Assembly: GCF_029892065.1 (NCBI RefSeq)
Contig: NZ_CP120373.1
Location: forward strand, 496,001-560,000
DNA: 64,000 nucleotides
Direction of reading: 5' to 3'
Source: Sinorhizobium garamanticum
Lineage (GTDB): Bacteria; Pseudomonadota; Alphaproteobacteria; Rhizobiales; Rhizobiaceae
Shown here: positions 27,976-38,357 of the stretch, in pieces
Position numbering within the stretch: the first letter of the stretch is position 1
How the letters are laid out: each line of letters starts with the position of its first letter
Position numbers and translations under genes: made by a program
Notes under the pieces: model-generated
Seen by the model: only the letters and a program-made list of their open reading frames with translations
Databases searched by the model: none
Told to the model about the DNA's origin: nothing

Positions 27976-29799
27976 ATGACGAGACAACTCCTGCAAATAT
28001 TGAGCAGTTCCGGCCTCTGGTCACGGATCGGCCGCCGCCAACTCGCCTGGTCCGCCGCGATCGGCGTCGGCCTCGCCGTCGCCTATAATGCCGCGCTGCC
28101 GCTGGTCATTTCGACGACCGATGCCCGCGCAACGATGGAACGGATGCTCGATGCCTGGTCAGGCGGCAAAAGCAGGATTGGCGGCGAACCTGAAGTGCGG
28201 TTCTGGCCGGAGCCTGAACTGATTCTGCCCGCGGCAACGATCGAGTCGAACGAGACAAACCCGCGCCCGCTTGCGCAGATCGGCCGCATTACCGCATCCT
28301 TCAGCTTGCTTGCAGCCCTTCGCGGCGAGCCGGCGCTCGATGATATCCGCTTCGTCGACCCCGTCGTCACCATCGAACGTGCCGCCGACGGAACAGTCAA
28401 CTGGAAACGGCCGCACTGGCTGAGCCTCGCCGAGACGACGACCGAGGAGGATACACCCTTCGGCGACATAACGATCGAAAACGGCCGGGTTCGTATCCTC
28501 GACCGGACGGCCGACCGTGGCCTGGACATCGACATTCCGGCCATTTCCGGAACCGTCAAATGGCCGTCCTTTGCCGAGCGCATCAGCGCTCAGCTTTCGA
28601 CGACCATTGGCGGCGAGGCGATTGACTGGGCGTTGATCTGCGACCAACCGCTGGCTCTCTTTGCCGGCGGCAACGCGTCGCTCAGGACGTCGCTGACCTC
28701 TACCCCGCTGACCTTCTCCTTCGAAGGCATCGGTAATCTTTCAATGTATCCCTTTGCCTCCGGCCATCTGCAGGCATCCGCTCCTTCGCTGTCAGCGCTT
28801 CTTGCCTGGTATCGAGGCGGCTCGTCGGGAGTGCTTCCTGCGGGCGCTTTCAGCATCGATGCCATGGTGGCGACCGGCGAAAAGACGCTCAAGCTCGATG
28901 AACTGCAACTTGCTGTGGGTGGGGCCACTGCAACTGGCGTCCTGGACGTCGCGTTTCCCGTCGGCGACACGCCGCGTATCGAAGGAACGCTCGCCTTCGA
29001 TAGCATCGATCTCAACGGCCTCAACCTCCCGACTGTGACGCCCGCGGCCGCCAGCGATCCTGAATGGCGGATGGCGGAAAACCTGACCGGCGGCTGGCGC
29101 GCAGATGTGCGCCTTTCTTCGCAGGAAGTGTTCGTGGGCCCGTTGCATCTCACTGACGTAGCGGCCGGTGTCATGATCAACGGCAACCGGGCATCGCTCG
29201 ATATCGGCGACAGTACCTACGCAGACGGCATTCTCAGCGGCCGACTGATGCTCTCGGACAAGGGGCTGGAACATGGCGGGCGGCTGCAGATGAGCCTGAA
29301 AGATGCCGACTTTGCCGCCGTACTCAACAGTTTCGGCTTGAAAGGCCCGACGCCGAGCGGCAGGGGCACGCTCAATTTCGATCTCGCGACGGACCGTGCC
29401 GTTTGGACGACCAGCGCCGCCGATCTTTCGGGCAGCGTCACGTTTTCGCTGGCCAATGGCAGCCTTGCCGGATTCGATGCGAACGCCTTCATCGACCTCA
29501 TCCGAAGAGGAGAATTCTTCTCTCTCTCGCAGGCGAGTGCCGGGGCGTTCGACTTCCAGGCGGCCGAGATCGACGCCAGCTTCGGGGGCGGCGTGGCGCG
29601 GCTCAACCGAGCGAATTTTGCCGGGCCGTCGGGCAGCATGTCGGTTACCGGCGTCATTCCTTATCGCACCGGCAGCCTCGCGCTTGCCGGAATGCTCGAA
29701 AACACGGAGACGGCCAACCAACCGCTGCGTTTCTTCGTCGGCGGGTCCTGGCCGAATGCGGTCATCTCGCCCCTCTCCGTCCTCGTCGAGCCGCAGTAG
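27976..29799 (+). CDS. AsmA-family envelope protein
   Basis: A 607-residue protein with an N-terminal signal-anchor segment (about residues 25-47, LAWSAAIGVGLAVAYNAALPLV) and a long beta-rich periplasmic body. AsmA-type marks include RIGGEPEVRFWPEPELILPAATIES near the start and repeated FDLA.../GTLNFD strand patterns; the C-terminal part (GSLAGFDANAFIDLIRRGEFFSLSQASAGAFDFQAAEIDASF) is the AsmA_2-type region. Such proteins are thought to move lipids between membranes. It is divergent from acsA2. The ribosome binding site is weak. Confidence 0.8.
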   Translation: MTRQLLQILSSSGLWSRIGRRQLAWSAAIGVGLAVAYNAALPLVISTTDARATMERMLDAWSGGKSRIGGEPEVRFWPEPELILPAATIESNETNPRPLAQIGRITASFSLLAALRGEPALDDIRFVDPVVTIERAADGTVNWKRPHWLSLAETTTEEDTPFGDITIENGRVRILDRTADRGLDIDIPAISGTVKWPSFAERISAQLSTTIGGEAIDWALICDQPLALFAGGNASLRTSLTSTPLTFSFEGIGNLSMYPFASGHLQASAPSLSALLAWYRGGSSGVLPAGAFSIDAMVATGEKTLKLDELQLAVGGATATGVLDVAFPVGDTPRIEGTLAFDSIDLNGLNLPTVTPAAASDPEWRMAENLTGGWRADVRLSSQEVFVGPLHLTDVAAGVMINGNRASLDIGDSTYADGILSGRLMLSDKGLEHGGRLQMSLKDADFAAVLNSFGLKGPTPSGRGTLNFDLATDRAVWTTSAADLSGSVTFSLANGSLAGFDANAFIDLIRRGEFFSLSQASAGAFDFQAAEIDASFGGGVARLNRANFAGPSGSMSVTGVIPYRTGSLALAGMLENTETANQPLRFFVGGSWPNAVISPLSVLVEPQ

Positions 29800-29820
29800 C
29801 GTCAAGACCACCACCCCGAT

Positions 29821-29854
29821 CTTTGTGCGTCTGAAGGGACGCACAGCGCTGCAG
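29821..29854 (+). repeat. RIME-like repeat, half copy
   Basis: CTTTGTGCGTCTGAAGGGACGCACAGCGCTGCAG matches only the CTACAG-side palindrome of the full element. It fills the 59-base gap between the convergent AsmA-like and potI genes and may act as a bidirectional terminator. Confidence 0.65.
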
Positions 29855-29858
29855 CGGG

Positions 29859-30680
29859 TCAGCCTATCGCGGCAAATGCGGCGCGCTCGTCCCTCTCGCG
29901 CTGCAGCTCTCGGCGCTTCGTCACGATCGACGCAACGAGCACGCCGAGCGCGACGACGCCGATCAGGATCGTGCAGATCGCGTTGATTTCCGGCGTCACG
30001 CCGAGGCGCACCTGGCTGTAGATCTTCATCGGCAAGGTGGTGGCGCCAGGCCCCGTCGTGAAGCTCGAAATCACCAGATCGTCGAGCGACAGGGTGAAGG
30101 CAAGCACCCAGCCGGAAAAGACCGCCGGCGAAATCACTGGCAGCGTGATCGCGAAGAACGTTCTGACCGGCGTCGCGCCGAGATCGAGCGCCGCCTCCTC
30201 GATCGACTGGTCGAAGCTCAAGAGACGCGACTGAACCACCACGGCGACGAAGCACATGGTGAAGGTGATGTGGGCGAGCGTGATCGTCCAGAACCCGCGA
30301 TCGAGTCCAACGGCGACGAAGAGCAGCAACAGCGAGAGGCCGGTGATCACCTCCGGCATCACGAGCGGCGCGTAGACCATGCCGGAGAACAGCACCCGGC
30401 CGCGAAAGCGCGTGTACCGCACGAGCGCGAGCGCCGCCAGCGTTCCAAGCACCGTCGCGCAGGTCGCCGACAGAAGCGCGACGCGGATGGTGACCCAGGC
30501 TGCATCAAGCAGGCTCTGATTGTGCCAGAGCTGCGCGTACCATCGCGTCGAAAAGCCGGCCCAGACGGTCACGAGTTTCGACTCGTTGAACGAGAAAATC
30601 ACCAAAAGCACGATCGGCAGGTAAAGGAAACCGAAGCCGAGGACGACGGAGACGATGTTGAAGCGAGACCATTTTGCCAT
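29859..30680 (-). CDS. potI: Polyamine ABC transporter permease PotI
   Basis: A 273-residue permease with about six membrane segments. The N-terminus (RFNIVSVVLGFGFLYLPIVLLVIFSFNESKLVTVWAGFSTRWY) and the EAA loop (EEAALDLGATPVRTFFAITLPVISPAV) are typical of PotI/PotC. It imports putrescine or related polyamines together with PotF, PotG and PotH. The RBS GGGAGG overlaps the potH stop, so translation is likely coupled. Last gene of potFGHI. Confidence 0.93.
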   Translation of the reverse strand: MAKWSRFNIVSVVLGFGFLYLPIVLLVIFSFNESKLVTVWAGFSTRWYAQLWHNQSLLDAAWVTIRVALLSATCATVLGTLAALALVRYTRFRGRVLFSGMVYAPLVMPEVITGLSLLLLFVAVGLDRGFWTITLAHITFTMCFVAVVVQSRLLSFDQSIEEAALDLGATPVRTFFAITLPVISPAVFSGWVLAFTLSLDDLVISSFTTGPGATTLPMKIYSQVRLGVTPEINAICTILIGVVALGVLVASIVTKRRELQRERDERAAFAAIG

Positions 30681-30683
30681 CGC

Positions 30684-31595
30684 CTACCTCCCCTCGCTGT
30701 CCGCTTTCGCCTGCACATTCTGGAAATAGACGATCGGGAGCACCAGGATGAGCAGGAGGATCGTGGCGACCGCCGAGGAAACGGGCCAGTCGCGGTTGGA
30801 ATTGAATTCGTTCCAGAGCGTCTTGCCAATCATGAGGGTTTCCGATCCGCCGAGCAGGTCCGGGATGACGAACTCCCCAACCGCCGGAATGAAGACCAGC
30901 AGGCAGCCGGCCACGACGCCCGCAAGCGATAGCGGGAACGTCACCCGCCAGAAGGCGGTGATCGGCGTGCAACCGAGGTCCTGAGCCGCCTCCGTCAGCG
31001 TGTGATCCATCTTCTCGAGTGCCGAATAGATCGGCAGCACCATGAAGGGGAGATAGGAATAGACGATGCCGATGTAGATCGCCCAGTTGGTGTTGAGGAT
31101 GATGAGCGGCTGATCGATGACGCCGATGGTAATCAGGAACTGATTGAGCAGACCTTCCGGTTTGAGGATCGCGATCCAGGCGTAGACACGGATCAGGAAG
31201 CTCGTCCAGAAAGGCAGGATCACCAGCATCAACAGTGTCGGGCGGATCGAACGCGGCGCCTGCGCCATTCCGTAGGCGATCGGATAGCCGATCAAGAACG
31301 TCAGGAAAGTGGAAATGGCCGCGATGACGACGCTCGAAACATAGGCGTTGAAATAGAGCACGTCCTCGGTCAGCCAGACATAGTTGTCGACGGAAAACTC
31401 ACGCATTCCCTCAAGGATGCCCGAAACGCCGTCGGCCAGATCGAAGACCGGCGTATAGGGAGGCATGGCAACGGCCGTCTGCGAAAGCGAGATCCGGAAG
31501 ACGATGAAAAAGGGAATGAGAAAGAAGAAGAGCAGCCAGGCATAGGGAATGATGATGACCAGGCGGCTGACGAAGGCTGAAGCAATTCTTGCCAT
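30684..31595 (-). CDS. potH: Polyamine ABC transporter permease PotH
   Basis: A 303-residue permease of the PotB/PotH type, recognisable from IPYAWLLFFFLIPFFIVFRISLSQ, the loop VIDQPLIILNTNWAIYIGIVYSYLPFMVLPIYSALEKMDHTLTEAAQDLGCTPITAFWRVTFPLSLAGV (EAA loop included) and GEFVIPDLLGGSETLMIGK. The start lies 4 bases after the potG stop with AAGGAT upstream. It forms the channel with PotI. Confidence 0.94.
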   Translation of the reverse strand: MARIASAFVSRLVIIIPYAWLLFFFLIPFFIVFRISLSQTAVAMPPYTPVFDLADGVSGILEGMREFSVDNYVWLTEDVLYFNAYVSSVVIAAISTFLTFLIGYPIAYGMAQAPRSIRPTLLMLVILPFWTSFLIRVYAWIAILKPEGLLNQFLITIGVIDQPLIILNTNWAIYIGIVYSYLPFMVLPIYSALEKMDHTLTEAAQDLGCTPITAFWRVTFPLSLAGVVAGCLLVFIPAVGEFVIPDLLGGSETLMIGKTLWNEFNSNRDWPVSSAVATILLLILVLPIVYFQNVQAKADSEGR

Positions 31596-31599
31596 GACA

Positions 31600-32745
31600 T
31601 CAATCCTTCAACACCACGCCAGCGTCTTCGCCGAACGAGACCCACACCTGCTGGTCATAGCCAAGCGGATCCTCGACGGCGCGCACGGCATTCAGCGACG
31701 ATGCCTTGACGACCTTGCCGTCCTTCAGGCGAATGTGGAAGACGGTCATGTCGCCCAGGTAGCCGATGTCCCAGATCTCGCCTTCGGCAGCGTTGAGCGG
31801 CGCATGTTGAGGCGCCTGCCGGGTGACCCGGATCTTTTCCGGCCGAATGGCAACGGCAGCCCTTGCTCCCGTCGACAGCTTCTCCGACGAGGCCATCCGG
31901 ATCGGAACGCCACCCGCCGTCTCGACGCGGACGCGGCCATCTTCCGCGGCGGCGACCGTGCCGTCGAAAATGTTGACGTCGCCGATGAAGTCCGCGACGA
32001 AGCGCGAATTCGGCGCCTCGTAGATTTCCGCCGGCGTCGCCACCTGAACGACCTTGCCGTAGCTCATGACGGCGATGCGGTCGGCCATGGTCATGGCCTC
32101 TTCCTGGTCATGGGTGACAACGACGAAGGTCAGGCCCAATTGCTGCTGCAGGTCCATCAGCTCGAACTGGGTTTCCTCGCGCAGCTTCTTGTCGAGTGCG
32201 CCAAGTGGCTCGTCGAGCAACAGCACCTTGGGGCGCTTGGCAAGCGAGCGGGCGAGCGCCACGCGCTGACGCTGGCCGCCTGAAAGCTGGTGCGGCTTGC
32301 GCTTGGCGAATTTCTCGAGCTTGACGAGCTTCAGCATCTGCGCGACGCGCTCGGCAATGTCCTGCTTCGGCATGCCGTCCTGCTTCAGCCCGAAGGCAAT
32401 GTTGCTTTCAACGGTCATATGCGGAAACAGCGCATAGGACTGGAACATCATGTTGACCGGTCGCCGATACGGCGGAATGCCCGCGAGATTCTGGCCGTCG
32501 AGAATGATCTCGCCCGACGTCGGCTGCTCGAAGCCGGCAAGCATGCGCAGCAAGGTCGATTTTCCGCAGCCAGAGGCGCCCAGAAGTGCGAAGAACTCGC
32601 GGGTGTAGATGTTCAACGAAAGGTCGTCGACGGCCGTGAAGTCTCCGAACTTCTTGGTTACGTTCTTGAAGGAAATGAATGGTTTGGAGGCCGGATCCGC
32701 CCATGGGGCGAAGGACCGCCGGATACTGCCGAGAGACTTCATCAT
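31600..32745 (-). CDS. potG: Polyamine ABC transporter ATPase PotG
   Basis: A 381-residue ATPase with Walker A GASGCGKS (about 56-63), signature LSGGQRQR, Walker B VLLLDEP, switch VVTHDQ and a C-terminal regulatory OB domain (IRPEKIRVTRQ). The pattern FALLGASGCGKSTLLRMLAGFEQPTSGEI is typical of PotG/PotA. The start follows CGGGGATAG; ATG at 32745 or 32742. It is separated from potF by 267 bases that hold a terminator and a repeat, unlike the close spacing of potG, potH and potI. Confidence 0.94.
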   Translation of the reverse strand: MMKSLGSIRRSFAPWADPASKPFISFKNVTKKFGDFTAVDDLSLNIYTREFFALLGASGCGKSTLLRMLAGFEQPTSGEIILDGQNLAGIPPYRRPVNMMFQSYALFPHMTVESNIAFGLKQDGMPKQDIAERVAQMLKLVKLEKFAKRKPHQLSGGQRQRVALARSLAKRPKVLLLDEPLGALDKKLREETQFELMDLQQQLGLTFVVVTHDQEEAMTMADRIAVMSYGKVVQVATPAEIYEAPNSRFVADFIGDVNIFDGTVAAAEDGRVRVETAGGVPIRMASSEKLSTGARAAVAIRPEKIRVTRQAPQHAPLNAAEGEIWDIGYLGDMTVFHIRLKDGKVVKASSLNAVRAVEDPLGYDQQVWVSFGEDAGVVLKD

Positions 32746-32788
32746 CTATCCCCGAATGACACAGCCGATGGGCGCGCCGTCCTGATCC

Positions 32789-32893
32789 TACAGCGCCGCG
32801 CGTCTTAATCAGACGCGCAAAGGACGCTGTAGCACTTTGAATTGCTGCATGTTTTATCCTTAAATCGACTACGTTTTAAGGAAACATGCAGTC
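32789..32893 (-). repeat. RIME-like repeat between potF and potG
   Basis: A full 105-bp copy in the order CTACAG half then ATGCAG half. A 7-bp inverted repeat outside it, GGGCGCG (32771-32777) and CGCGCCC (32894-32900), closes the structure. It lies in the potF-potG gap, beyond the potF terminator. Confidence 0.9.
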
Positions 32894-32967
32894 GCGCCCA
32901 CTGCAATCTTACGCCGAGCAGGAGACGGGCGAGAAACCGCGACACGTCTTTCCTCGTCGCCCGCTCC

Positions 32968-33001
32968 AAAAAAATTGCCCGGATCTTGGGGCCGGGCAAT
33001 T
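32968..33001 (-). terminator. Rho-independent terminator immediately after potF
   Basis: AATTGCCCGG (32973-32982) and CCGGGCAATT (32992-33001) make a 10-bp perfect stem, and the minus strand runs into seven T residues. It lies 12 bases after the potF stop. It should terminate most potF transcripts before potGHI. Confidence 0.92.
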
Positions 33002-33012
33002 CGTTTCCGCTC

Positions 33013-34107
33013 TTACTGGCCGGTGACGACCTTGGTCCAGAGCCGGGTCAACACCCTCTGCTCCTTGGGCTCGAACGGCGTGATGGTGAACAGCTTCTGC
33101 ATCACCTCGTCTGACGGATAGATAGCCGTGTCTTCCAAGACTTCCTTGTCGAGGAACTGCTGAGAAGCCTTGTTGCCATTGGCGTAGAAGACATAGTTCG
33201 AGGCCTTGGCGATCACTTCCGGTTTCATCATGTAGTTGATGAACTCATGCGCTTCGGCAACATGCGGCGCATCGGCAGGAATCGCCAGCATGTCGAACCA
33301 CATCTGCGCGCCTTGCGCCGGGATCGAATAATCGACCGTCACACCGGCTTTCGCCTCCGCAGCACGGTCCCGCGCCTGGAAGATATCGCCGGAGAAGCCG
33401 ACGGCGAGGCAGATGTCGCCGTTTGCGAGCGCATTGATGTATTCGGACGAGTGGAACTTACGCACATAGGGGCGGATGCTCGTTAGCAACTCGGCCGCCT
33501 TTTCAAGATCGGCAGGCTCGTGGCTGTCGGGATTGACACCCAGATAGGCGAGTGCGGAAGGAATGATGTCGGTCGGCGAGTCGAGGAGATGAATGCCGCA
33601 ATCCTTGAATTTCGCGGCTATTTCAGGCTTGAAGATGACGTCCCAGTTTGGCTTCTCGTCCGTGCCGAGGATTTCCTTCATCTTGTCGACATTGTAGCCG
33701 ATGCCGGTCGTGCCCCACATGTAGTCGACGGCATATTCGTTGCCAGGATCGTACTTCGCCGTACGCTCCATGATGACGTCCCACATGTTCGGCAGGTTCG
33801 GGAGCTTCGACTTGTCGAGCTTCTGGAAGACGCCGGCCGCGATCTGGCGCTGCAGGAAATACGCCGTCGGCACGACGACGTCATAGCCGGAGCCGCCGGC
33901 AAGCAGTTTCGTCTCCAGGATTTCGTTGGAATCGAAGACGTCGTAGACCACCTTGATGCCGGTCTCCTTGGTGAAGTCCTCGAGAATGCTGCTGTCGATA
34001 TAATCCGACCAGTTATAAACGTTGACGACCCGCTCCTGCGCGGAAGCAAGCATGGTCGATCCCACGAGCGTCGCGGCAGCCAGAGTTGCGATTATGATTT
34101 TGGACAT
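33013..34107 (-). CDS. potF: Periplasmic polyamine-binding protein PotF
   Basis: A 364-residue binding protein with a signal peptide (MSKIIIATLAAATLVGSTMLASAQ) and the polyamine-binding start VVNVYNWSDYIDSSILEDFTKETGI. YMWGTTGIGYN and INYMMKPEVIAKASNYVFYANGNKASQ are family signatures. I choose ATG 34107, preceded by GAGGGA; the ATG at 34119 would add four residues and disturb the signal peptide. It binds putrescine or spermidine in the periplasm. It is followed at once by a strong terminator and then a repeat. Confidence 0.94.
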   Translation of the reverse strand: MSKIIIATLAAATLVGSTMLASAQERVVNVYNWSDYIDSSILEDFTKETGIKVVYDVFDSNEILETKLLAGGSGYDVVVPTAYFLQRQIAAGVFQKLDKSKLPNLPNMWDVIMERTAKYDPGNEYAVDYMWGTTGIGYNVDKMKEILGTDEKPNWDVIFKPEIAAKFKDCGIHLLDSPTDIIPSALAYLGVNPDSHEPADLEKAAELLTSIRPYVRKFHSSEYINALANGDICLAVGFSGDIFQARDRAAEAKAGVTVDYSIPAQGAQMWFDMLAIPADAPHVAEAHEFINYMMKPEVIAKASNYVFYANGNKASQQFLDKEVLEDTAIYPSDEVMQKLFTITPFEPKEQRVLTRLWTKVVTGQ

Positions 34108-34446
34108 CAGTTCCCTCATTATTATCGGTTCTCGGCAAGAGCCGCTGAACCCCTGCAGTCCAGCGCAATCTTGGTCGGTCCGGAGCCGAGGTTAGGCATC
34201 TTTCTCGCCAACCTCAAGCGCTTTCGCTCGGGTTTCAGGCACGATCCCGTGCCTAATGCATTTTGGCAAGCGCAAGCAAAAACGGGCACTTATGACGCGG
34301 TGCGCGGAGCTCCTGTATCAATTGGAAACAGCCACCGTGTTAACCATCCCGCAAACATGCCGGCTCACGAGCCGCGTTTACGATTGATTAACCTTAGTGG
34401 AAGTGCGAGTTTGCCGGCGGTTGTGTATCAGCGTCCGGACCACGTT
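34108..34446. other. Divergent intergenic region potF / desaturase
   Basis: This 339-base region separates two divergent genes. I see one small palindrome (GGCACG-ATC-CCGTGCC near 34234) but no consensus promoter or family operator. A frame that extends the desaturase upstream into the potF gene is not supported. Confidence 0.45.
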
Positions 34447-35400
34447 ATGAGCGAGCGAAACCGCAGGATCGACCCGAGGGAACTGAAGCGCCTCTCGGTT
34501 CTGCAGCCGAGAAAATCACTAACGGCAATCGCCACGGACTGGGCTATCATCGCGGCGGCGATCACCGTCAGCGAATATTCCGGCAATATGCTCGTCTACG
34601 TGATCGCCATCGCCGTGATCGCCGGGCGAATGCACGCCTTCGGCTGCATGGTGCACGAGGCTGCCCATTATCGCATTATTCGCGATCGCAAGCTAAGCGA
34701 CTGGATGAGCGACATTCTGCTGGCCTGGCCGGTGCTGGCGACGGTCGACGGTTATCGCCAGAACCATCTTGCTCACCACCAGCACGCCAATACCGATGAC
34801 GACCCGGACTGGATCGCCAAGCGCGACCTGGCACAGTTTACCTTCCCGCAGAAACTGGCACGCGGTATTGCGCAACTGCTCGGCTATCTCGTCGCGGTGA
34901 ATTCGATCCGCGATCTTATTCACATGGCCAAGAGGATCTCGAAGACGGATCGCTCGACACCATCCTACAAGGCGCTGCGGCTTGGCTTCTACCTTTCGGC
35001 AGCGGTCGTTTTCACGTTCTTCGGCATCTGGCGCGAATTCGTGCTCTACTGGCTCGTGCCCTTCTTCACCTTCTTCTGCCTGTTTCTTTACGTGCGCAGC
35101 GTCGCCGAACATTTCGGCAGCATGGATTACAGCGATGAACTGACGAGCTCACGCACCGTTTATCCGCATGCCTGGGAGAAGCTTTTCTTCGCGCCCCACA
35201 ACATCAACTACCACCTCGAGCACCATCTCTATCCCGGTGTGCCCTACTACAACCTGCCGGAACTGCACGCGATCCTGATGCGAAACAAGGCCTATGCGGA
35301 GAAGGCCCACATTACTCGCGGCTATACCACCGGGCTCGCCGCGGAATGCTTCGCGCCCGGGGCGCCGCTGTTGCCCAATCAGCACCCGGCCAGTTACTGA
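34447..35400 (+). CDS. Membrane fatty-acid desaturase family protein
   Basis: A 317-residue di-iron membrane desaturase/hydroxylase. Three histidine clusters are visible: HEAAH (70-74), HLAHHQHAN (107-115) and HNINYHLEHH (251-260). Four hydrophobic segments (about 27-65 and 180-217) bracket them. The spacing HLEHHLYPGVPYYNLP is typical of FADS-like enzymes acting on acyl lipids or sphingolipid-like substrates; the exact substrate is unknown. The start at 34447 is inferred from the family length; longer frames overlap potF. It converges with the regulator at 35408, 7 bases apart. Confidence 0.88.
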   Translation: MSERNRRIDPRELKRLSVLQPRKSLTAIATDWAIIAAAITVSEYSGNMLVYVIAIAVIAGRMHAFGCMVHEAAHYRIIRDRKLSDWMSDILLAWPVLATVDGYRQNHLAHHQHANTDDDPDWIAKRDLAQFTFPQKLARGIAQLLGYLVAVNSIRDLIHMAKRISKTDRSTPSYKALRLGFYLSAAVVFTFFGIWREFVLYWLVPFFTFFCLFLYVRSVAEHFGSMDYSDELTSSRTVYPHAWEKLFFAPHNINYHLEHHLYPGVPYYNLPELHAILMRNKAYAEKAHITRGYTTGLAAECFAPGAPLLPNQHPASY

Positions 35401-35407
35401 AATCCGA

Positions 35408-36817
35408 TTATTGAAAATCGAAAACGCTGAGACCAGTCGCCATCTCGTCGAGGCCGAGCGGGCGTGTGACGGGCGGTTCAGCGCGCGCCAGGCAGCCTTG
35501 CCGCTCGCAGAGGCGGCAGGCTGCACCGACTGGTATTGGCGGCATCCTCGAAGCACCGTAGACGACTTCTTCCGCAAAACCAGCGTCACAGCCGATGAGC
35601 AGCGCCGTGCGTCTCACCCTCTCCTGAAAGCCTGCTTGCGGTCCGTCGAGTGTCCGCGAAACGACAAGATACTCGCTGCCCTCGGGCATTTCGACGCGGT
35701 CAACGAGAACCTGGCCCGGCACGGCGAAGGCGGCATGGATGTTGAGCTTGGGACAGGCGCCGCCGAAGCGCGCACCAGGAAAGCCAAGCGCGCCTGCACG
35801 ACGCAGCCGGTGGCCGGCATTATCGATCTCCATAAGGAAAAACGGGATGCCTGCGGCGCCGGGACGCTGCAACATCGTCAGTCGATTGGCAGCCTGTTCG
35901 AAGGACACTTGAAAGCGGGATCGCAAGAGATCGATGTCGTATTTCGCGCGCTGCGCAGCGGCTAGAAACGCTTGATAGGGCATCATCAAGGCATGGGCTG
36001 CATACCGCGCGAGTTCGAAACGACCGATGCGCCGCGCCTCGGCGGTCGAGAATCGGAATTGCTCGAGCTCGGCGTCGATCGCCTCGTGGCAGGCGATCGA
36101 CGCCACTTCCATGGCGATTTCCCGCGTCTGGTCGAAGGGTGACAGACGTTCGGAAATAAAGAGCCGCATCGAGTGCCGGTCGAAACGGCGGCGCAGGTTC
36201 GGCATGGCGTGCACCGGCAGCGTTCTGACAACGAGGCCATGTTCCTTCTTGAGCCAGGCCTTCAGTCCTCCGGCGAGATCGTCGCCGGGCGAAAGCGCGG
36301 CGTGGAACGCCTCCATTGCCTCCTCGATCGGCCCGAAATGATTGGGCCGCGCCTCGAACGCCTCGCGCACCTCATCGATCGGCAGCCGCGTGCCCGAAAG
36401 CGCCGCCATATGCCCCTGTCCCGCCAGGAGATCGGCGAGATCCTTGAGGCGTGACGCCTGCTCACGATAGGCGCGATAAAGCTTGACGATGCCGCCGGAG
36501 GCATTGGGCGCGGCTTCGGTGATTTCGATTAGTTCCTGGTCGCCGGGAAGTTCGCCGGCCAGGAGCGGATCGGCGAAGACCTCGCGCAACTGCGCCAGAC
36601 CGCCACCGTTTTCACCCTGCAGTTCGTCGAGGTCCACCTTGTAGACCGAGGAGAGCTTGAGGAGAAGCTGCACCGTCAACGGCCGCTGATTGCGCTCGAT
36701 GAGGTTCAGGTAGGAGGGGGAGATACCGAGCGCTTCCGCCATCGCCGTCTGCGTCAACTGAAGACCATTGCGGATACGTCTGACACGCGGCCCGGCGAAG
36801 ATCTTGTTTTCGGCCAT
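35408..36817 (-). CDS. XRE-family short-chain fatty acid/glyoxylate-bypass regulator (RamB-like)
   Basis: A 469-residue regulator with an N-terminal XRE helix-turn-helix (GPRVRRIRNGLQLTQTAMAEALGISPSYLNLIERNQRPLT, residues 9-47), a central ImmA/IrrE-like peptidase-fold region with a degenerate motif (ASIACHEAIDAELEQ), and a C-terminal DUF2083 domain with a cysteine cluster (PVGAACRLCERQGCLARAEPP). RamB of Corynebacterium, which controls aceA, has this architecture. It is divergent from aceA, so it very likely controls the glyoxylate bypass. An inverted TTTGTAA/TTACAAA repeat overlaps its own start codon. Confidence 0.88.
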   Translation of the reverse strand: MAENKIFAGPRVRRIRNGLQLTQTAMAEALGISPSYLNLIERNQRPLTVQLLLKLSSVYKVDLDELQGENGGGLAQLREVFADPLLAGELPGDQELIEITEAAPNASGGIVKLYRAYREQASRLKDLADLLAGQGHMAALSGTRLPIDEVREAFEARPNHFGPIEEAMEAFHAALSPGDDLAGGLKAWLKKEHGLVVRTLPVHAMPNLRRRFDRHSMRLFISERLSPFDQTREIAMEVASIACHEAIDAELEQFRFSTAEARRIGRFELARYAAHALMMPYQAFLAAAQRAKYDIDLLRSRFQVSFEQAANRLTMLQRPGAAGIPFFLMEIDNAGHRLRRAGALGFPGARFGGACPKLNIHAAFAVPGQVLVDRVEMPEGSEYLVVSRTLDGPQAGFQERVRRTALLIGCDAGFAEEVVYGASRMPPIPVGAACRLCERQGCLARAEPPVTRPLGLDEMATGLSVFDFQ

Positions 36818-36836
36818 TTGTAACTCCCTTTACAAA
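36817..36836. promoter_or_regulatory. Inverted repeat at the RamB-like regulator start codon
   Basis: TTTGTAA (36817-36823) and TTACAAA (36830-36836) are perfect inverted arms with a 6-base spacer covering the Shine-Dalgarno and the base of the start codon of the regulator gene. It is a plausible autoregulatory operator. Confidence 0.5.
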
Positions 36837-36863
36837 ATCTGGCGCGGCGACCGCTTTGACACA

Positions 36864-37037
36864 TTTTACAAATTTACCGACTTCTATTGTCAAACACAAG
36901 ACAAGATAACCCTTTTGGATCGGCCATTTCTACGATTCCCATGGCGTTCCCGTGCACTGCAATGTAAAAAATGTCACATGATCTTACGACCAAAGATTGA
37001 CGTAAGACCGAAGTCGAAGAGCTATCGATTTTTACAA
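36864..37037. promoter_or_regulatory. Further TTTACA(A) elements before aceA
   Basis: TTTTACAAA (36864-36872), the inverse TGTAAA (36963-36968) and TTTACAA (37031-37037) repeat the core of the operator candidate at the regulator gene; the last overlaps the aceA Shine-Dalgarno. Confidence 0.4.
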
Positions 37038-37047
37038 GGAGGCAAGA

Positions 37048-38337
<1,290 letters not shown>

Positions 38338-38357
38338 AAGGCGTAGAATGAAAGACT

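Noticed and set aside
33520..34446. An upstream extension of the desaturase to 626 residues.
   Set aside because: The extension is antisense to potF, which is clearly coding, and the first part of the extended protein has no resemblance to desaturases.
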